A stretch of 64,000 nt of DNA. It comes from Labyrinthula sp. Ha. Its lineage: Eukaryota; Sar; Bigyra; Labyrinthulida; Labyrinthulaceae. Shown here in pieces: positions 44,652 through 57,700 of the stretch; the stretch's first letter is position 1; the number at the start of each line of letters is the position of its first letter. The position numbers and the translations under genes are program-made. The notes below the pieces were generated by a model. It did no database searches, was not told the origin of the DNA, and worked only from the letters and a program-made list of their open reading frames with translations. The stretch lies in the NCBI GenBank assembly GCA_015227615.1, contig JAALGZ010000063.1:1-64000 (forward strand), written 5' to 3'.

Positions 44652-47600
44652 GCTGAAGTATTTATCTACTCGGGATATACCTTCAAGTAGTCAGATACTA
44701 AACTATGAGTCATAGAAACTAATAAAAGTATTGGGTTAAATTACTCATAGATCACAAGAGATATTTCGCTAAGTAAAGCGTAATCCGGAATAACAAGATC
44801 AAAGGAGGCGCAAACAAAACCCGAAAAGGTCAAGAAGGTACTTATACAAATCTAATTCATATTCAGGAAGGAATAATTAGGTTATATTACTTCTATGATT
44901 CTAATTTCGATGCTTGCAGTTAGCTGTGATTTTTCTGTTATGTTCTACATTTAGATTTTCTATCCATGGTTAGTTACGCTTTAATTTCCCAAAATGCTGT
45001 ACAACTCTTGATATTGATATCCAATATATATAAGCAGAAACCAATAAATCTACTATGACTTATTTAACATAATAATCTTATATGCCTTATATTAATATAC
45101 ACAAGTGTAAAGATGAGCTTAAATCTTGCAACGCAAAATAATTAATGAGCATTAGGTGACTCTAACATGCTGATTTATTTTTAACATGAATTTCTTTGAA
45201 ACATTTTACTAAAGTGATTTAAACTGTTTGTGGCATTTTATCTCGGGCTCGGATTTAATTTATTGATACTAAACCATTAAGTTTTTTTCTTATATTTTTC
45301 CTGTTCTTTTTTTTTAATTCCTCGACCATTTTGATTGATTATTAATATTCAATTTATAATCAAAATAACGTCAAAAACTTCATGATATTTAATATCCTAT
45401 CTCTATTTTTGATAATCATAATAAAAGTAATTCTGAAATAATTATTGACAATTCCTGTCAAGTCTAATACTTGCTATTGTCTAGCTGATGAACTTTCTGT
45501 TCTGATAAAGTGGGTGCTGCTGCCAAACCGCTATTTACAAGCTACTTATGTTATTCATGTACCTGTTTTTTATACTTTTTTAAAACCTCCGCACTTATAT
45601 CCTTTTCTTTAGTTAACTAAATTTTGTGTTCTTTACTGGTATTACTCTTGTTTAGTTTTTCCGGGAAAATGCAGTTTAGGAATACCTGGTAATGTAGTGG
45701 TGCGTTTCAATCAAGAGTAAAAGTCGTAGACAGAGTTCTGAAATAGCACATCCCCAATGGAAAAAAAGCAAAATGTTACAATTTCCAAATAATAGGCGAT
45801 AAAAGTGCGGTGAAACAGGCAATTAAGTCTTGAGATGATGTTGGCTTAAATTCCATTCGTCTGGTCTTCCAATAACTGATGCATTCAAGTTTTGACTAAA
45901 ATAAATGCTGAGATAACACACTTTGAGGCTCATAGAAAGTAGAAGAGTGACAATTTTATTGTACTCCTTGATGTCTAATCTCATATTGCCACTGTGTCTG
46001 TGAAAAAAAAAGGGAAAATAACTTGTTTGATAAATTTAAAGCCAGCAATTATTGGGAAGACTCTTACAGCTCTTGAATTCATACCTGAATCATTAACAGA
46101 ATTTGGTGCAGCTTACACTGAAAATTGAAAAGTTCTTTACAATGTCTGCCTAAAGTAATGTTACTGTACAATGCAAAAGTGCCTAACATCAAGACCGATA
46201 ATTTTACATCTCTTGACTCCACAAGACGAAACTTGAGACTTTTTATGTTACCATAAAAGTATAGCATAGTACTATACAGCATTAATTTAAAAGAACTCTA
46301 CCTCGGTATACCTTACCATATTATATGAATTATTTTCCTTTTTTTTCTTTTTTTTAGCCGTACTTTTTCAAGTCAATATGTATTTTAACTCATCCAAGAG
46401 CACATAGCGTCTCTATTTAATGTTTCATTTTCATAGATTGACGTACGATCTCATTTAGATTTATACTACTAAATTAATATACTATGTCGTACAAGATGGC
46501 ATGGAACGTATAATCAAAAGAGAAAATCCTCTTAAAGAAAAATTATCTTTAGACCTATGGAAGCTTGCAAGGAACGCACCTTTTCCAAGAGTATTCTTTG
46601 GTCGCCTCGACAGGTCAAGAACCCAAATAAGTTAATTAACAAATCTTAGGTTGATGCAGAGAAAAAATCACATCGCTAAAGCCTATTCAGATAGTACTGA
46701 GCATAGAAATCAACTTAAACTTGGCTGACAGAAACTATAAACATAAAAATGTTCCAAAATCTAGCTATGGCCAAATTTTTGCGTACGAAGTGCTAGTTTT
46801 ACCGCTAATGAAACTAGAACTAACAAACGAGCTAACTAGTGCTGTGAAATGTGAAGAAAGTATGTTCATTCAATGTAATGCAACTATAGTCTCCCTTCTT
46901 TCTAACTGAAAAATTATAATCATGAACCAAGATTTAATCATATTTATTGAAAACTCGAAACATCTATATTTCAGCCTTTTCAGTTGGTGAATAATACGAC
47001 AATAACCAAATTTTTACTATCATCTATTTCAGCTATAAGTAATATCATAAAAAGAGAATGTTTCTTTAATAACAATTAAAAGCAAGGTTGATACAAAACT
47101 TTTGAATGCAAAAATTGTGCACCTTCTTAGATTTGAATTAAACATTTAATTTCTTGAAGGGCTTTAAATAGACTAGGAGTTGTCTCAACCAGCTTAATGG
47201 AGCAAGTGAGGTTTTTTTCATTGGCCAGTTTTAGTCGCAAGCAACTCCAAGGTTCTATAGAGATATCTATCTATGGCAATAAGTTACTCCTCTTATGATA
47301 TGTTCTCTCTCTGAGAAGTTTTGGGGTCGGTAATTAAAGCGGTACTGGGTCTGCATATTTTATATTTTGAGTGACAGCAAGTACAAGATAGAGACTAGGG
47401 TCAAGATTTTCAAGCAAAATCCGTAGAATTTATATTGGGCTATGAGTGTCAATTACTACAACTTCCAGAATAAGATAATATCAACAGAAAAATTTTAATA
47501 TACAAAAATATTTAAAGCTTATAATGGAAGGTGCTTATAACTAACGTGTCAATAAGTATGATAGAAAACTCCTGACTTCAATTTCATTTGGACATATATT

Positions 47601-49968
47601 GATGATTAATGGGAATATTACTGGTCATACGATAAGAACGTTGAATACCAGCCCTATTTTTTTGCGATAAATAATAACACATATCATAATGTGCCATGAA
47701 AAAGAAATTTTAAGAGGGAAACCGTTCTTAAGAGAATTGATTGCACAAGCAGTTCGCAGATAACGAGAATAAATTTTATAACAGATGGCTTCTTGTTTCT
47801 TATAAATCATAGATACCATAAGTTTTAGGGGGAAAACTAATTATTAATACAAAGTATAAGTATTCAACTTAGAATCAAACGTATGAATTGTGTTGAGACA
47901 ACGATTCATTGAAACTGCTTCTCAGAAATAGTGATAGTTAAAGTTTATGATCGATAGCTTTCTAAATAAAAAGAATATCAAGTCATTTCTTCCTTTTCAA
48001 CTATAATCAAATACTACTTAATATACTAGAAGTGCTCAAATAATTAATAAAATAGGCTGTCAAAGTTTTAACTTTGATCTCACGTTCTTTAGATGAAAGG
48101 AATCATCATGCTACTGACGTCAAGTAAACTTTTATAAGCCTAAACTAAATAAAGTTATAGACAGTATTTCTTAATAAGTTACAGATCTCATATTTCGTCA
48201 AAATCTCTAAATGAATTATCCTGAACCATTATAGTTAGCTTAATAAGAGGTGTTCACGACCTTAAAATCAAATTAAATAGTACTGATACTTGATTTCACC
48301 ATGTATCTTGCTCTGTCTACATGCAAAAAACTAAAGATAACTGTTACAATGGACATTTAGAGTACGAAAAGATGCAAGCTTAAAAATAAGAACGAGAAAC
48401 TACCTGCTTATGGGAAAATGAATCATCCTAAATACTATATAGAGTAGACTACCAACTTGTATACTAGGCATTCTATTAATGGAAAAACACAACAATCAAA
48501 AGAAAAATTAATCTGCCATCATAAAATGTCATTTTTTTAGAGTTCTATACAGAAAAGAATCAACATCTTGGTAGCTTAATAAGACGTAAAACAATAAACT
48601 AGTCTTAGTAAGAGCAATAAGACCTTATGATGCAATGAAACAAAAAGATCAGCAAGCGTTACGAGGGCCTAACACAATATAGTTAACCAACTAAACGCCG
48701 CATCTAGAACCATTTTAAAAACTAAAGAAGATTCCTTCGATATTAGGAAACAATCGGAGTATCTTGTGATTTTATAAATATCTAGTTGTAACAATTATGA
48801 ATCAAGTATCTTACTAGCATAGCTATGATCTCTCCTTTAAAGATTTTGTTTGAAGTAACCTAGTCTTTATTAGCTACACAGCAGCTGACAGAATATCAGT
48901 CTTTACTGCTGCTCATACCATTGATAAGATCTTTGACAAACCTAGCGACAAAACATTTGCAGTTAATGTGAGATCTTTATATTAACCAGCTTTGATCTAA
49001 GAATTTTTCATAGATTAAACCTTAGAAGAGCTTATATAAAGGGAGTTGCATTAAACTTTTTTTGGGGGGGCCTACTCGTGCATTAAACTTTCACTTGCTA
49101 CTAAACCCTCCAATATGGTTTCATTATATAAGAGTCTTGTATCTCAGAGTAATAAAAAAACTACTGTCCACGTAATGTGCAACTATATAAGTTTTGGATA
49201 GAAGAAGTATGTGTTTCCTCTCTCCTGTGAAAAGAATTTTCTCTATCCCATGCCTAAACCTTGGTTCCCGCTCTTGCACAATGAAGAGAAAAGTTTGTAA
49301 TTTAAAAACGTAAGATGGTCATCAGTAAGACCAAGCTCGATTATTACGATCAAGATAACATTATCATGATAAAAGCAATGAAAATTTTTCTTGTTAATTT
49401 ATTATAACAACTATGAGCTGTGAGACATGAACTTAAGAATGATACTTGGAAGAGCGGATGATGATTAATCTTTCTACTTGGTAGTACACCTTTCCATCTA
49501 TAGCAAAGAAAACTAGTTAAGGCTAAGCTTAAGTGATCTATGGAAATTTTTAAGAAACAGGAAAATTATAACTGTGCAACTTAGTCTAATTTCCTTCCTA
49601 CCTGTGAGCAAAAACAACGTGTAATCCAATACTCTAATAGCTACTCTGCAATACAAAAACCAAAGAAATCCCTCATTTTGATAATTGAACAAGCAGTCCT
49701 CTTTTCCAAATCAATCCAATATAAGCACAGAGATAAAACGCAAAGTTTTTTCCTTTCTTTCAGAACAAATAAAACTACATGATGCTCTCTACTTACCGTA
49801 AATGATTTAGATGAACTACTAGATAGAAGATTCTTAAAACGTATTTCTACGCGTACATTTATTTATTCGTAAGATTTTCAAAAAAATTCAATTCGCATGG
49901 AATTAAGAATTTAACAATGAGTCTGAAGAGGTGAAAATTATTGTTATCAAACCGCACAAAAAATAGTA
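44652..49968. other. Gene desert
   Basis: More than 5 kb without a supportable gene. Frames at 46079-46282, 46721-46909 and 47625-47819 are short and domainless. A run of T then G at about 49066-49078 is the only odd composition noticed. Confidence 0.4.
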
Positions 49969-50430
49969 TCAAGCATCAAGCCAATTATCATCTGAAGAAT
50001 CACTCTGAAAGCTCCTCTGCTTTATTCCCAGACCTTGATTCAAAAAATGGTTCTTGAAATCTCTCAAGACACTAAAATCAAGATCTATGAACCCATGAAA
50101 CAAACTTTTAATATGCTTTCTTGAATCCAAATACATCATATGCTCATGAGGAGAAGCCGAAGAAGGTGACCAGGTAATGAAGTACAGCTTATCAGTTTTC
50201 CTTTTTAATCCCCCTTCTTCGCTTTTCTCAAAATCGTGTTCGAATCCAATGAATCTATCTTCATGTTCCGGAAGAATTAACGATAAGTCTTTCCATCCTT
50301 TATTTTTATTTACTTCTACTGTATCAACAATAAATTTGAAATTTGCATCAAGCTTAAAGACTACCCAGCGGTATTTTCTACGAAACAATTCTTTACATTT
50401 GGTTTCTACGTCCTCCGAAATTTGAAACAT
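49969..50430 (-). CDS. ADF/cofilin family actin-binding protein
   Basis: 153 residues from ATG 50430. The ADF-homology fold is plain: an N-terminal SEDVETKCKELF, then KYRWVVFKLDANFKFIVD, DLSLILPEHEDRFIGFEHDF, KLYFITWSPSSASPHEHMMY with the family's W-S-P motif, and the long actin-binding helix region DSRKHIKSLFHGF. ADF/cofilins sever and depolymerise ADP-actin filaments in the cytosol. Differences from typical members are a short N-terminus without the usual GV.V motif, and an acidic Ser/Asp-rich tail (SDSSDDNWLDA) of about 15 residues. It is 144 bp downstream of, and on the same strand as, the repeat protein gene. Confidence 0.9.
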   Translation of the reverse strand: MFQISEDVETKCKELFRRKYRWVVFKLDANFKFIVDTVEVNKNKGWKDLSLILPEHEDRFIGFEHDFEKSEEGGLKRKTDKLYFITWSPSSASPHEHMMYLDSRKHIKSLFHGFIDLDFSVLRDFKNHFLNQGLGIKQRSFQSDSSDDNWLDA

Positions 50431-50573
50431 TTGAACACAGTAATGCCATCTTGAGTTATCTACTTAGTGTAGAACTTAGCATAGAAAACAAGGAGTCTTT
50501 AACAGAAAACACTTAACAAAGTAACATTTTTAGGGTAGAAAGCATATGTAAATATTAAACTAGTATTAAGATA

Positions 50574-51773
50574 CTAGAAAGGTGGCATCTCAACATCCAC
50601 CTTATATCTACTTTCTAGTTTCATGGTGATTGCTTCTGGACCATGAGCTAAAGCCCAATGCAATATTTGTGTGAAGTTTGGATTGGCTTTGGGATTGAAC
50701 ACGCTTCTATCATTCTCTTCAAAAAAATATTCTAAACATTCTTCCAAATCTGTCAGTAATAGCTCAAACTCATCCAAATCAGTATCGTAGTTTGTTCGCA
50801 ATTGGACATTCAAAGCAGGTAATCCATATTTTACTGTCCACCTTAGTACCTCCTTCACATTAATTTCTCTAGCTTTTGGCCTGTCATACCGTAAATAGAA
50901 ACACTGTAATATTTTAAACAGGTTATCTGGCAATTCTTGTGTGTTTCCTTCTAATATGGTGTGACGTAATTTACTTTCTTGGTAATTTTCATAATTTGTT
51001 AAATCAACTTTATATTTCCTGTTCAATTTTTCATTTAACTTCTTTACTCCTAGTGTATTATAGAATTCAAGGCATATATCAACAATATCTGGAAGCTTTT
51101 TGGGATCAACTATATAAAAGTAATCATGAATTTGACCTTTCACTCGATCTTGTTCTGCTGCTTCCATAGATGACTTCTCCACAGAAGCAGGTTCTGCAAA
51201 TCTTATTTTCGAAGTAGCTTTTCCAATTGGACTGAAAAAGCTTCCAAGCCTGGATACCTTCGGTTTAGGTCGGCGAACTACATTTGAAGGCTTATTAAGT
51301 TGTTGATTTTGGGTTGACCTTTTCTTGATGTCCGACGGAGTTTCATTTACATGGCCTTTCTTCTTGTTCTTTGAATGTTTGCGATAATGAACAGGTTTAT
51401 ACGGTTTCCTTACATTCTCAGAACCAGAGGCTGTATATGAAGGTGATTTTGCTCTGGATTGATCTGATATTTTTTTCTTTTTGTTAATCTTTTGCTTTCT
51501 CCTTAACGGACTATTTGAGGTTTTTACTTGCTTGTCCGTTGAAATAGAACCTTGTTCACTTCTTGAAAAGGGATCACGAAACTTCATGGACCCAAAAGAA
51601 AGGTTTGAAAAGCTATTTTGTCGGGTTATTCTGGAAGTTTCACTTACTTTTTTTATACTAGATGCCTTTCTAAAAGCTGGACTTGAAAGTAGTTCGTCAA
51701 TATAACCCCCTTGACCCGCACTCTCCACCTTTATTTTACTTTGTTTTGATTTATTGCGAAAAAGTTGTGACAT
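50574..51773 (-). CDS. Basic protein with three C-terminal G-xx-ALN-xx-L repeats
   Basis: 399 residues, single exon. The first ~210 residues are Ser/Lys/Arg-rich and likely disordered. The rest contains three copies of a motif: VDICLEFYNTLGVKKLNEKL (about 231), VLRWTVKYGLPALNVQLRTN (about 309) and ILHWALAHGPEAITMKLESR (about 370). Each is followed by (R/N)YxxD(L/V) and, for the first two, by a helix such as DLEECLEYFFEEND. The repeat spacing is about 60-80 residues. I have the impression that similar short motifs occur in cytoskeletal proteins of oomycetes and other protists, but I cannot name the family. The neighbour is cofilin, which is compatible with a cytoskeletal role but does not prove one. 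Confidence 0.75.
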   Translation of the reverse strand: MSQLFRNKSKQSKIKVESAGQGGYIDELLSSPAFRKASSIKKVSETSRITRQNSFSNLSFGSMKFRDPFSRSEQGSISTDKQVKTSNSPLRRKQKINKKKKISDQSRAKSPSYTASGSENVRKPYKPVHYRKHSKNKKKGHVNETPSDIKKRSTQNQQLNKPSNVVRRPKPKVSRLGSFFSPIGKATSKIRFAEPASVEKSSMEAAEQDRVKGQIHDYFYIVDPKKLPDIVDICLEFYNTLGVKKLNEKLNRKYKVDLTNYENYQESKLRHTILEGNTQELPDNLFKILQCFYLRYDRPKAREINVKEVLRWTVKYGLPALNVQLRTNYDTDLDEFELLLTDLEECLEYFFEENDRSVFNPKANPNFTQILHWALAHGPEAITMKLESRYKVDVEMPPF

Positions 51774-54700
51774 TTTAGTTTGTTTTCTTATATATTTTAT
51801 ATTCTATATCTCTTTTTTTTACTTGTATTCTTGCGGGTTTATGGATTGGTTTTCTTCAAGTTTTGCTTAATTTAGTACTCCTGGGAGGGAAATCGGAAGT
51901 GACCGTTAAGTGCTTCTTGTGTCCTAAGCTGTTTACGACTTTTGAAGAGCACGAACAGTTATTGAATCGAATACCGAGAATACCGAAAAGGAACTCGGTA
52001 TTGAATTAGTTACCAAGAAAAAGAAAACAGTATCTTAAGAAGTTAATAGTGACTTACTGTATTTGGCAAATAAACTTTATAGAAGTAGCTAAGTTTTTAA
52101 AACCTGAAATCAGATCTAACCTTCGGTGTTTGGGGCTAAGCTTCCTTGAGAAGAAATTGTTTTCTCCCTAAGTTTTTCGGGAAAGAAAAGTTGAGTGGCG
52201 CATGTACTTCTAGGTGTTTGCTACTAACCAACATACTTTCATCTGAAAGACCAAAAACAACATAGGATTTAGTGTTATTTCTTGACGCAGGTGTAGTGGT
52301 CTTGAGGCTCATGTAGCAGAAAAAGCTTCTTTGTCGATTTAGTTTTTTATGTTATTAAGAGCTGAGCGCTTAAGGCTCTAACAGCGCTAAGAGAGTTCTT
52401 TCTTGTTGCCTGACCTCATAAAGAATAATGTTGGGTATTCTAGTTTCTCTTAGCGAGCACATTCTTCAAAGTGAAAGATGGTTATTTGAATATATTTTTC
52501 TTGAGAAGTAGATAGTTTTCTCTATGACAGGTTTAGGCTTAGAGAGTAATAAGATTTTCCACAAGTGCTAAGTATTTGCTTTGATTTAGAGCATTAAAAT
52601 GACTTTGAATTGGGATTAATATAAGGAAATTAATATTTATTGTAAATATGAATTATATTACTGTGTCCAGGGATCATTAGGTTCAGGGCCATCTACGCCG
52701 TATATTAGTCATTAGCGTTTCAACTCAGAGCAATATTAAAATCTCTTTATAAGAATTGAAATCCAAGTTTCTTAGTTCGAATAATATACCTGATAAGAAC
52801 TAATTTCATAGTTACATTTTTTCCGTTGGCAGCCACTACTTTCAAGCTTAAGCGCTAAATAAAGCAAAATAAGTGGCATGAATCTTTAAGCAGTTATTCT
52901 TACACCGTAGGAACCTGATAGCAACAGGTCAGAGTACTTGAAGGAAAGATGTAAGAAAGAATCAACCAATTTTCCTGCGGAAAAAGTTCACGTTGAAGAA
53001 ACAAAAAGTTAAAAGCTTTTGAGTCTACAGCCAACGAATTTGTATGAAAAGAAACAGCGTGACTTTAGAACCATAGACATTATCTAGTTGTAAGCAAAAT
53101 GATTAGCATGAAAGACTGCCAATTTCTAAATATCTATGTATTTCACCTTGGCAAACATCATAAGAATTAAATACCTTTCTAACTAGACGATAATAATCTG
53201 CCGTCTAAAATTATACCATGTCATATTTCATTTTCTTTCTGTTAAAGTGCCAAAAGAGCATAAAAGGTCAGATCTATTGCATATCATCTATTTTCAGCAA
53301 GAACAAACGTTACCGGCAAACCTTTTGGAAGCTACCGCAGTAAGCTCAAATTACTTATAGAACAGAGATAAGTGTTACACGCCTCAATACAAATGCTAAT
53401 TAACATACAAGAACCAACTAAATCCTGCACGCCCAGAATCAATTCTAGCGTCGATGTGTAAAGATGAAGTTATCTTTAACAATGTACGTACATAAGACTA
53501 CATAGAGCCTGAAGCAAATGTCTATAGCAAGGCAGATTTCAGGTCAACATATGTAAGTATAATCATCTCAAGAGCTTCCACTTAGCTTTGTAACCGTGAC
53601 ATCGAATGCAGCCAAAACTGTAAATATGATTCCACAGTTCCATTCTCGTACTGAAACCTAGCGGGTATGACCATAAAACTCTGGAAAAAGCTTAATTCTA
53701 CTAAATTGTAAAAGAAAACCATTAAACAATTAGCAAGTGAATCGCAACAGATCTTAGTAAGTCATGATAATTGTAATAACAAAGTCATCACACTTAACTC
53801 TTACAATTCTTTCGGAAAAGTATTATTGACACATATTTCATCCAAGCAAAATCAACTTATGGAAACTGAAACATGTCAACAAACCTAGGGAATAAAGAAA
53901 CGAAAAAAGAGGAAATCTTCACAGAAAATAATTCTTCGCTAGCTAACGATGCCAAAATTATCGTACGAATGATACTAGGTGCAAAAAATAAATTGAAACA
54001 GCAGATGTGAAGAGCGGAACCTAAAGAAAAACAACTTGAATCCTGCAAAAAAATTAAACCATAAGCTTGGCAGAGATCAAATCAAAGAATTAATTGTTGT
54101 CGTAGAATAAAGCAACTACATCAACCGAAAATAATGAAATTCATCGTGTGCTCATATCAATACATCTACACAAATACTTTCCCTATTAGTGATAACACTA
54201 CAGCAAACATAAATATAATCGAAAGTTTACATTCATTATAAAATGAATTAATCTTTAGGTATTGTACAATAGTAAATCAACCTTGTTCTGATAGTTTTCA
54301 AGTACTTTGTGTAGAAACCTAAGCATGAACTCGTTTTGCATTCTGATGAGGTTAGCATGTAAATCTATTTAGATTTCGAGGCAAACCACATGTCTTATGC
54401 TCCTGCTGAAATAGTACTATCTCATTTACCTATGGCTCTTTCCATGGGCAAACACTCCATCACCCTGTGTACAGTTTACTAGGTCTATGGCATACGTGAA
54501 CCCTAGAATTAAGACAACTTTTACCTAAATGACTGACTTCATTTCATTCTTGGAAACACCAGCGAATAAAAACTTGGTATAATAAGAAGTCTAAGTGCTT
54601 ACAATGCATTGCACAGAGCTATCAGACTCTCTATTAGTTTACTTTCCTGGGAGTTAATATTATTTTAAAATATATGCGCCTTGAATTATTAGGCGTTCTT

Positions 54701-57700
54701 GCTCTTTAGGCTCAAACTGAATTATCCGCTTCAAGACCCATGGGGTGAGCTTTTACCGGTGTTTGCATACATTATCAACTATAGGGAGCTATTTATTTGT
54801 GATTTAATGCTCCTTCATTTTTCTTTCTCCATCCCTACCATGGTGTTATAATTTTCTTATAGTTTTCCTTATCGTCTCCATTATTGAAATTAAATTGGCG
54901 ATACTTCCTCCAGAGAGAATCATAGAATCATAGGCCTATCAATATTATAACTGATTAAATTGGTTAAGGTTGCATTTATACCCAGATTTTCTTCCTTATT
55001 CGTTAATGAATATTCTATTAAAGAATCCCTTAATAATGCAATATGTTCTATACGATGTTTAATTATGGGTATACACCAAGATAACCACGGTGGTCACGTG
55101 GAATGGTGCAATAAACGTTTAAAGGTTATGACAGTTATGGCCCAAGAGGCAAGTGCGAAGCATTATATGGGTACAAGAGGTAATAGTGCAATTTCTCCTT
55201 TAAAATCTTATTTAAAAGAATGAAATGTTGTTAGAAATTTTCCAGGTAAAATATAGGTCCAATAAATTCTTACGCTTAAAACAATAGTCAAAAAGGAAAT
55301 CAGTCCTAATTTTTTTTGAAATTGCCTTCATACAAGCTGCGTGAAAAAAATAAATTCTAAACTACTACATTTAATTACTTCATCCCGGTGACTTCTCTTC
55401 GCTTGAATATATTTTTTGCTCAGAAAAATAGAATTTTTCTCTTCTATATATTTCTTGTTGCTTTACCCTAAAATTATATAGATGCATACAAGAAACGCCT
55501 ATGTAAAATATTTACCTCCTGGCATAATCACGAATATCTTACAATATATTAACACAAGATAGGTTTACTTAAGATTAATTAAAATCATCTCTTCAAGCAA
55601 TTATTAATAAACACTTCACTCAGGTCGTCATATGTCCTTAACTTTCACAACTTCTATATTATTATTGACCTTCACTCTATTGTTAGTAAGGGTAATGACA
55701 GTATGAAAGAGCTTTTAACTAAGTTACCAGATTTCAGAAAAGCTTTTGACTAAATGATAAATATCTAAGAAAGGAAGCAGATAGAAAACTAAGGAAGAAG
55801 AGTTGAATAAATACTTCAATCGTGATAACAAATAACTTGTAGCAAATCAGATCGATACAAGCTAGATGTGTGGACTCTGTGTAATTAAAAACGTCAAATT
55901 ATATTGATATCCATGGTGATAATCAATCCTGTATATTTTAGCAAGGAATGAGCCACACCAAATTGCCCAGTGTTCTAAAAATTAGAGGCCACTATTTAAA
56001 CTACAGGTGTTTATAAACAATATTTTCTAGGCTCGTACCAAGTAAACCTTTATATTTCTCTTGTGCAGAGTTAATCTTCATGGGAAGAAGAGCACAAATA
56101 GTGTTCCAAAAGCAGTTTTGCTAATTGTGATATCCTGAAACAAATTTTTATGAGTAAAAAGACATCACAGTAACTATAAAGTCAGATAATAAAGGATATA
56201 GTTACATTTGGTGATAAGTTCATCAACAAAACCCATGTACTGAAATATAGCAGTGCATGGAACCATGAACACAAAGCGCGAATTTTTTCGAGTTTTGGTT
56301 ACATCATTCCGATAACTTCTCAAGTTTGGCCTTAGTTTATGCTCCAGTGATACATAATTCTCAATAAATTTACCTGCCTACACAGTATAGGCTTGAGTGA
56401 TTTTCAGATTATTGATAGAATCGGATAAAAGGGATCTTAGAACAGTTTTTGCTCTACCAAGAAGAAAGCATCTAATATTCGGTATACCTATACTTTGTTC
56501 CATGGCATTTATTAAGCGAAAAAAAAAGAAAAATAGTCTGAGAATACTTTATATATTTAAAAATAATGGAGTCACTACCGTTTCTACAGACACTACCAAG
56601 TACAACTCCATTCGGGTAAATGTGTTTGTGATTCTGGGATACCAAGATATGTGGGAAAACAACACCAACTTCGTTAAAGTAGTTTTACAGAAAAGTTAGA
56701 TGAGTATATGTTAATGTTACTGACATGTTGTCTCGGTGCTTTTTAACGTGAATTAATATTATTGGTCGTTGTACAGTAGGAACCAGTCTATTGGGTCCTA
56801 CTTACCTACTCGCTCTCTTATTTTGGCTCTGAAGGCTTAACCATTTGAAATCCTTGGAGAAAACCTTTTTTTTTATTTTTGGCCTTGGCTGTGTCATTTT
56901 TCCATGTTCTCATTTTCTGCTTGGTTGTTCGAACAATGAACACACCCTGTCTCTTCTATTTTTTAACTTTAACAGAAAATATTTTTGAACCTGCTTTCTA
57001 CATAATATATCTCAAGTATAATTATAATTTTTCTTTACTTAACAGAATTTTGCGTTCCTGGTCTCTATCTGTATTGTCAATTGCGTCAAAAAGATATGAA
57101 GAGAACACTGAAAGCAACAGATGAGTCTTTACCATTGGCCTTTCTTATAGTCTTAATAAACCCATCTCTTTCGTCGGGGAGTCGTGTTAAGGAGCTTGAA
57201 CCATATATAACTGATTTTTTTAAGTAGAATGAAGAGCAATCATGAGTTTCTTGATGATGCACTAACCTAACTCAACTATATCAGAGTTAAGCTATCAAGG
57301 TTTCGAGGCCTTAGAATAAAGTCTCGGACCATTTTAGTTTGCATTACGAATACTGGAATGATAACCCGACAAATACTTGGAGATTGGAGAAATGTATTCA
57401 GGCTTTTATATTATTTCTTCTCCTCTCCCAAAGCATAGTAGTTGAGTAAATTCTTAGCCATAGCTGACTGTCCTATGAAGGTTAATATCTATATTGGGTA
57501 CAATAGCAGCGTTTTCTTGTTTTCAGACATAGATTGCAAACTCCGGGTAATAGTTTGAAGGATGTGACCTCACTTTTTCACTTTACACATACCAACACAG
57601 GGTTGAATCATCAACAATAATTAAATTGAGTAGTCTCATCTCTATTTTCTCACAGTCCATCAGTCGATGTAGAGTAAAGAAAGTATAAGCTACCAATAAG

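Noticed and set aside
54960-55223. 87-codon plus-strand frame
   Set aside because: No domain, no supporting neighbours and no splice partners found. Not called.
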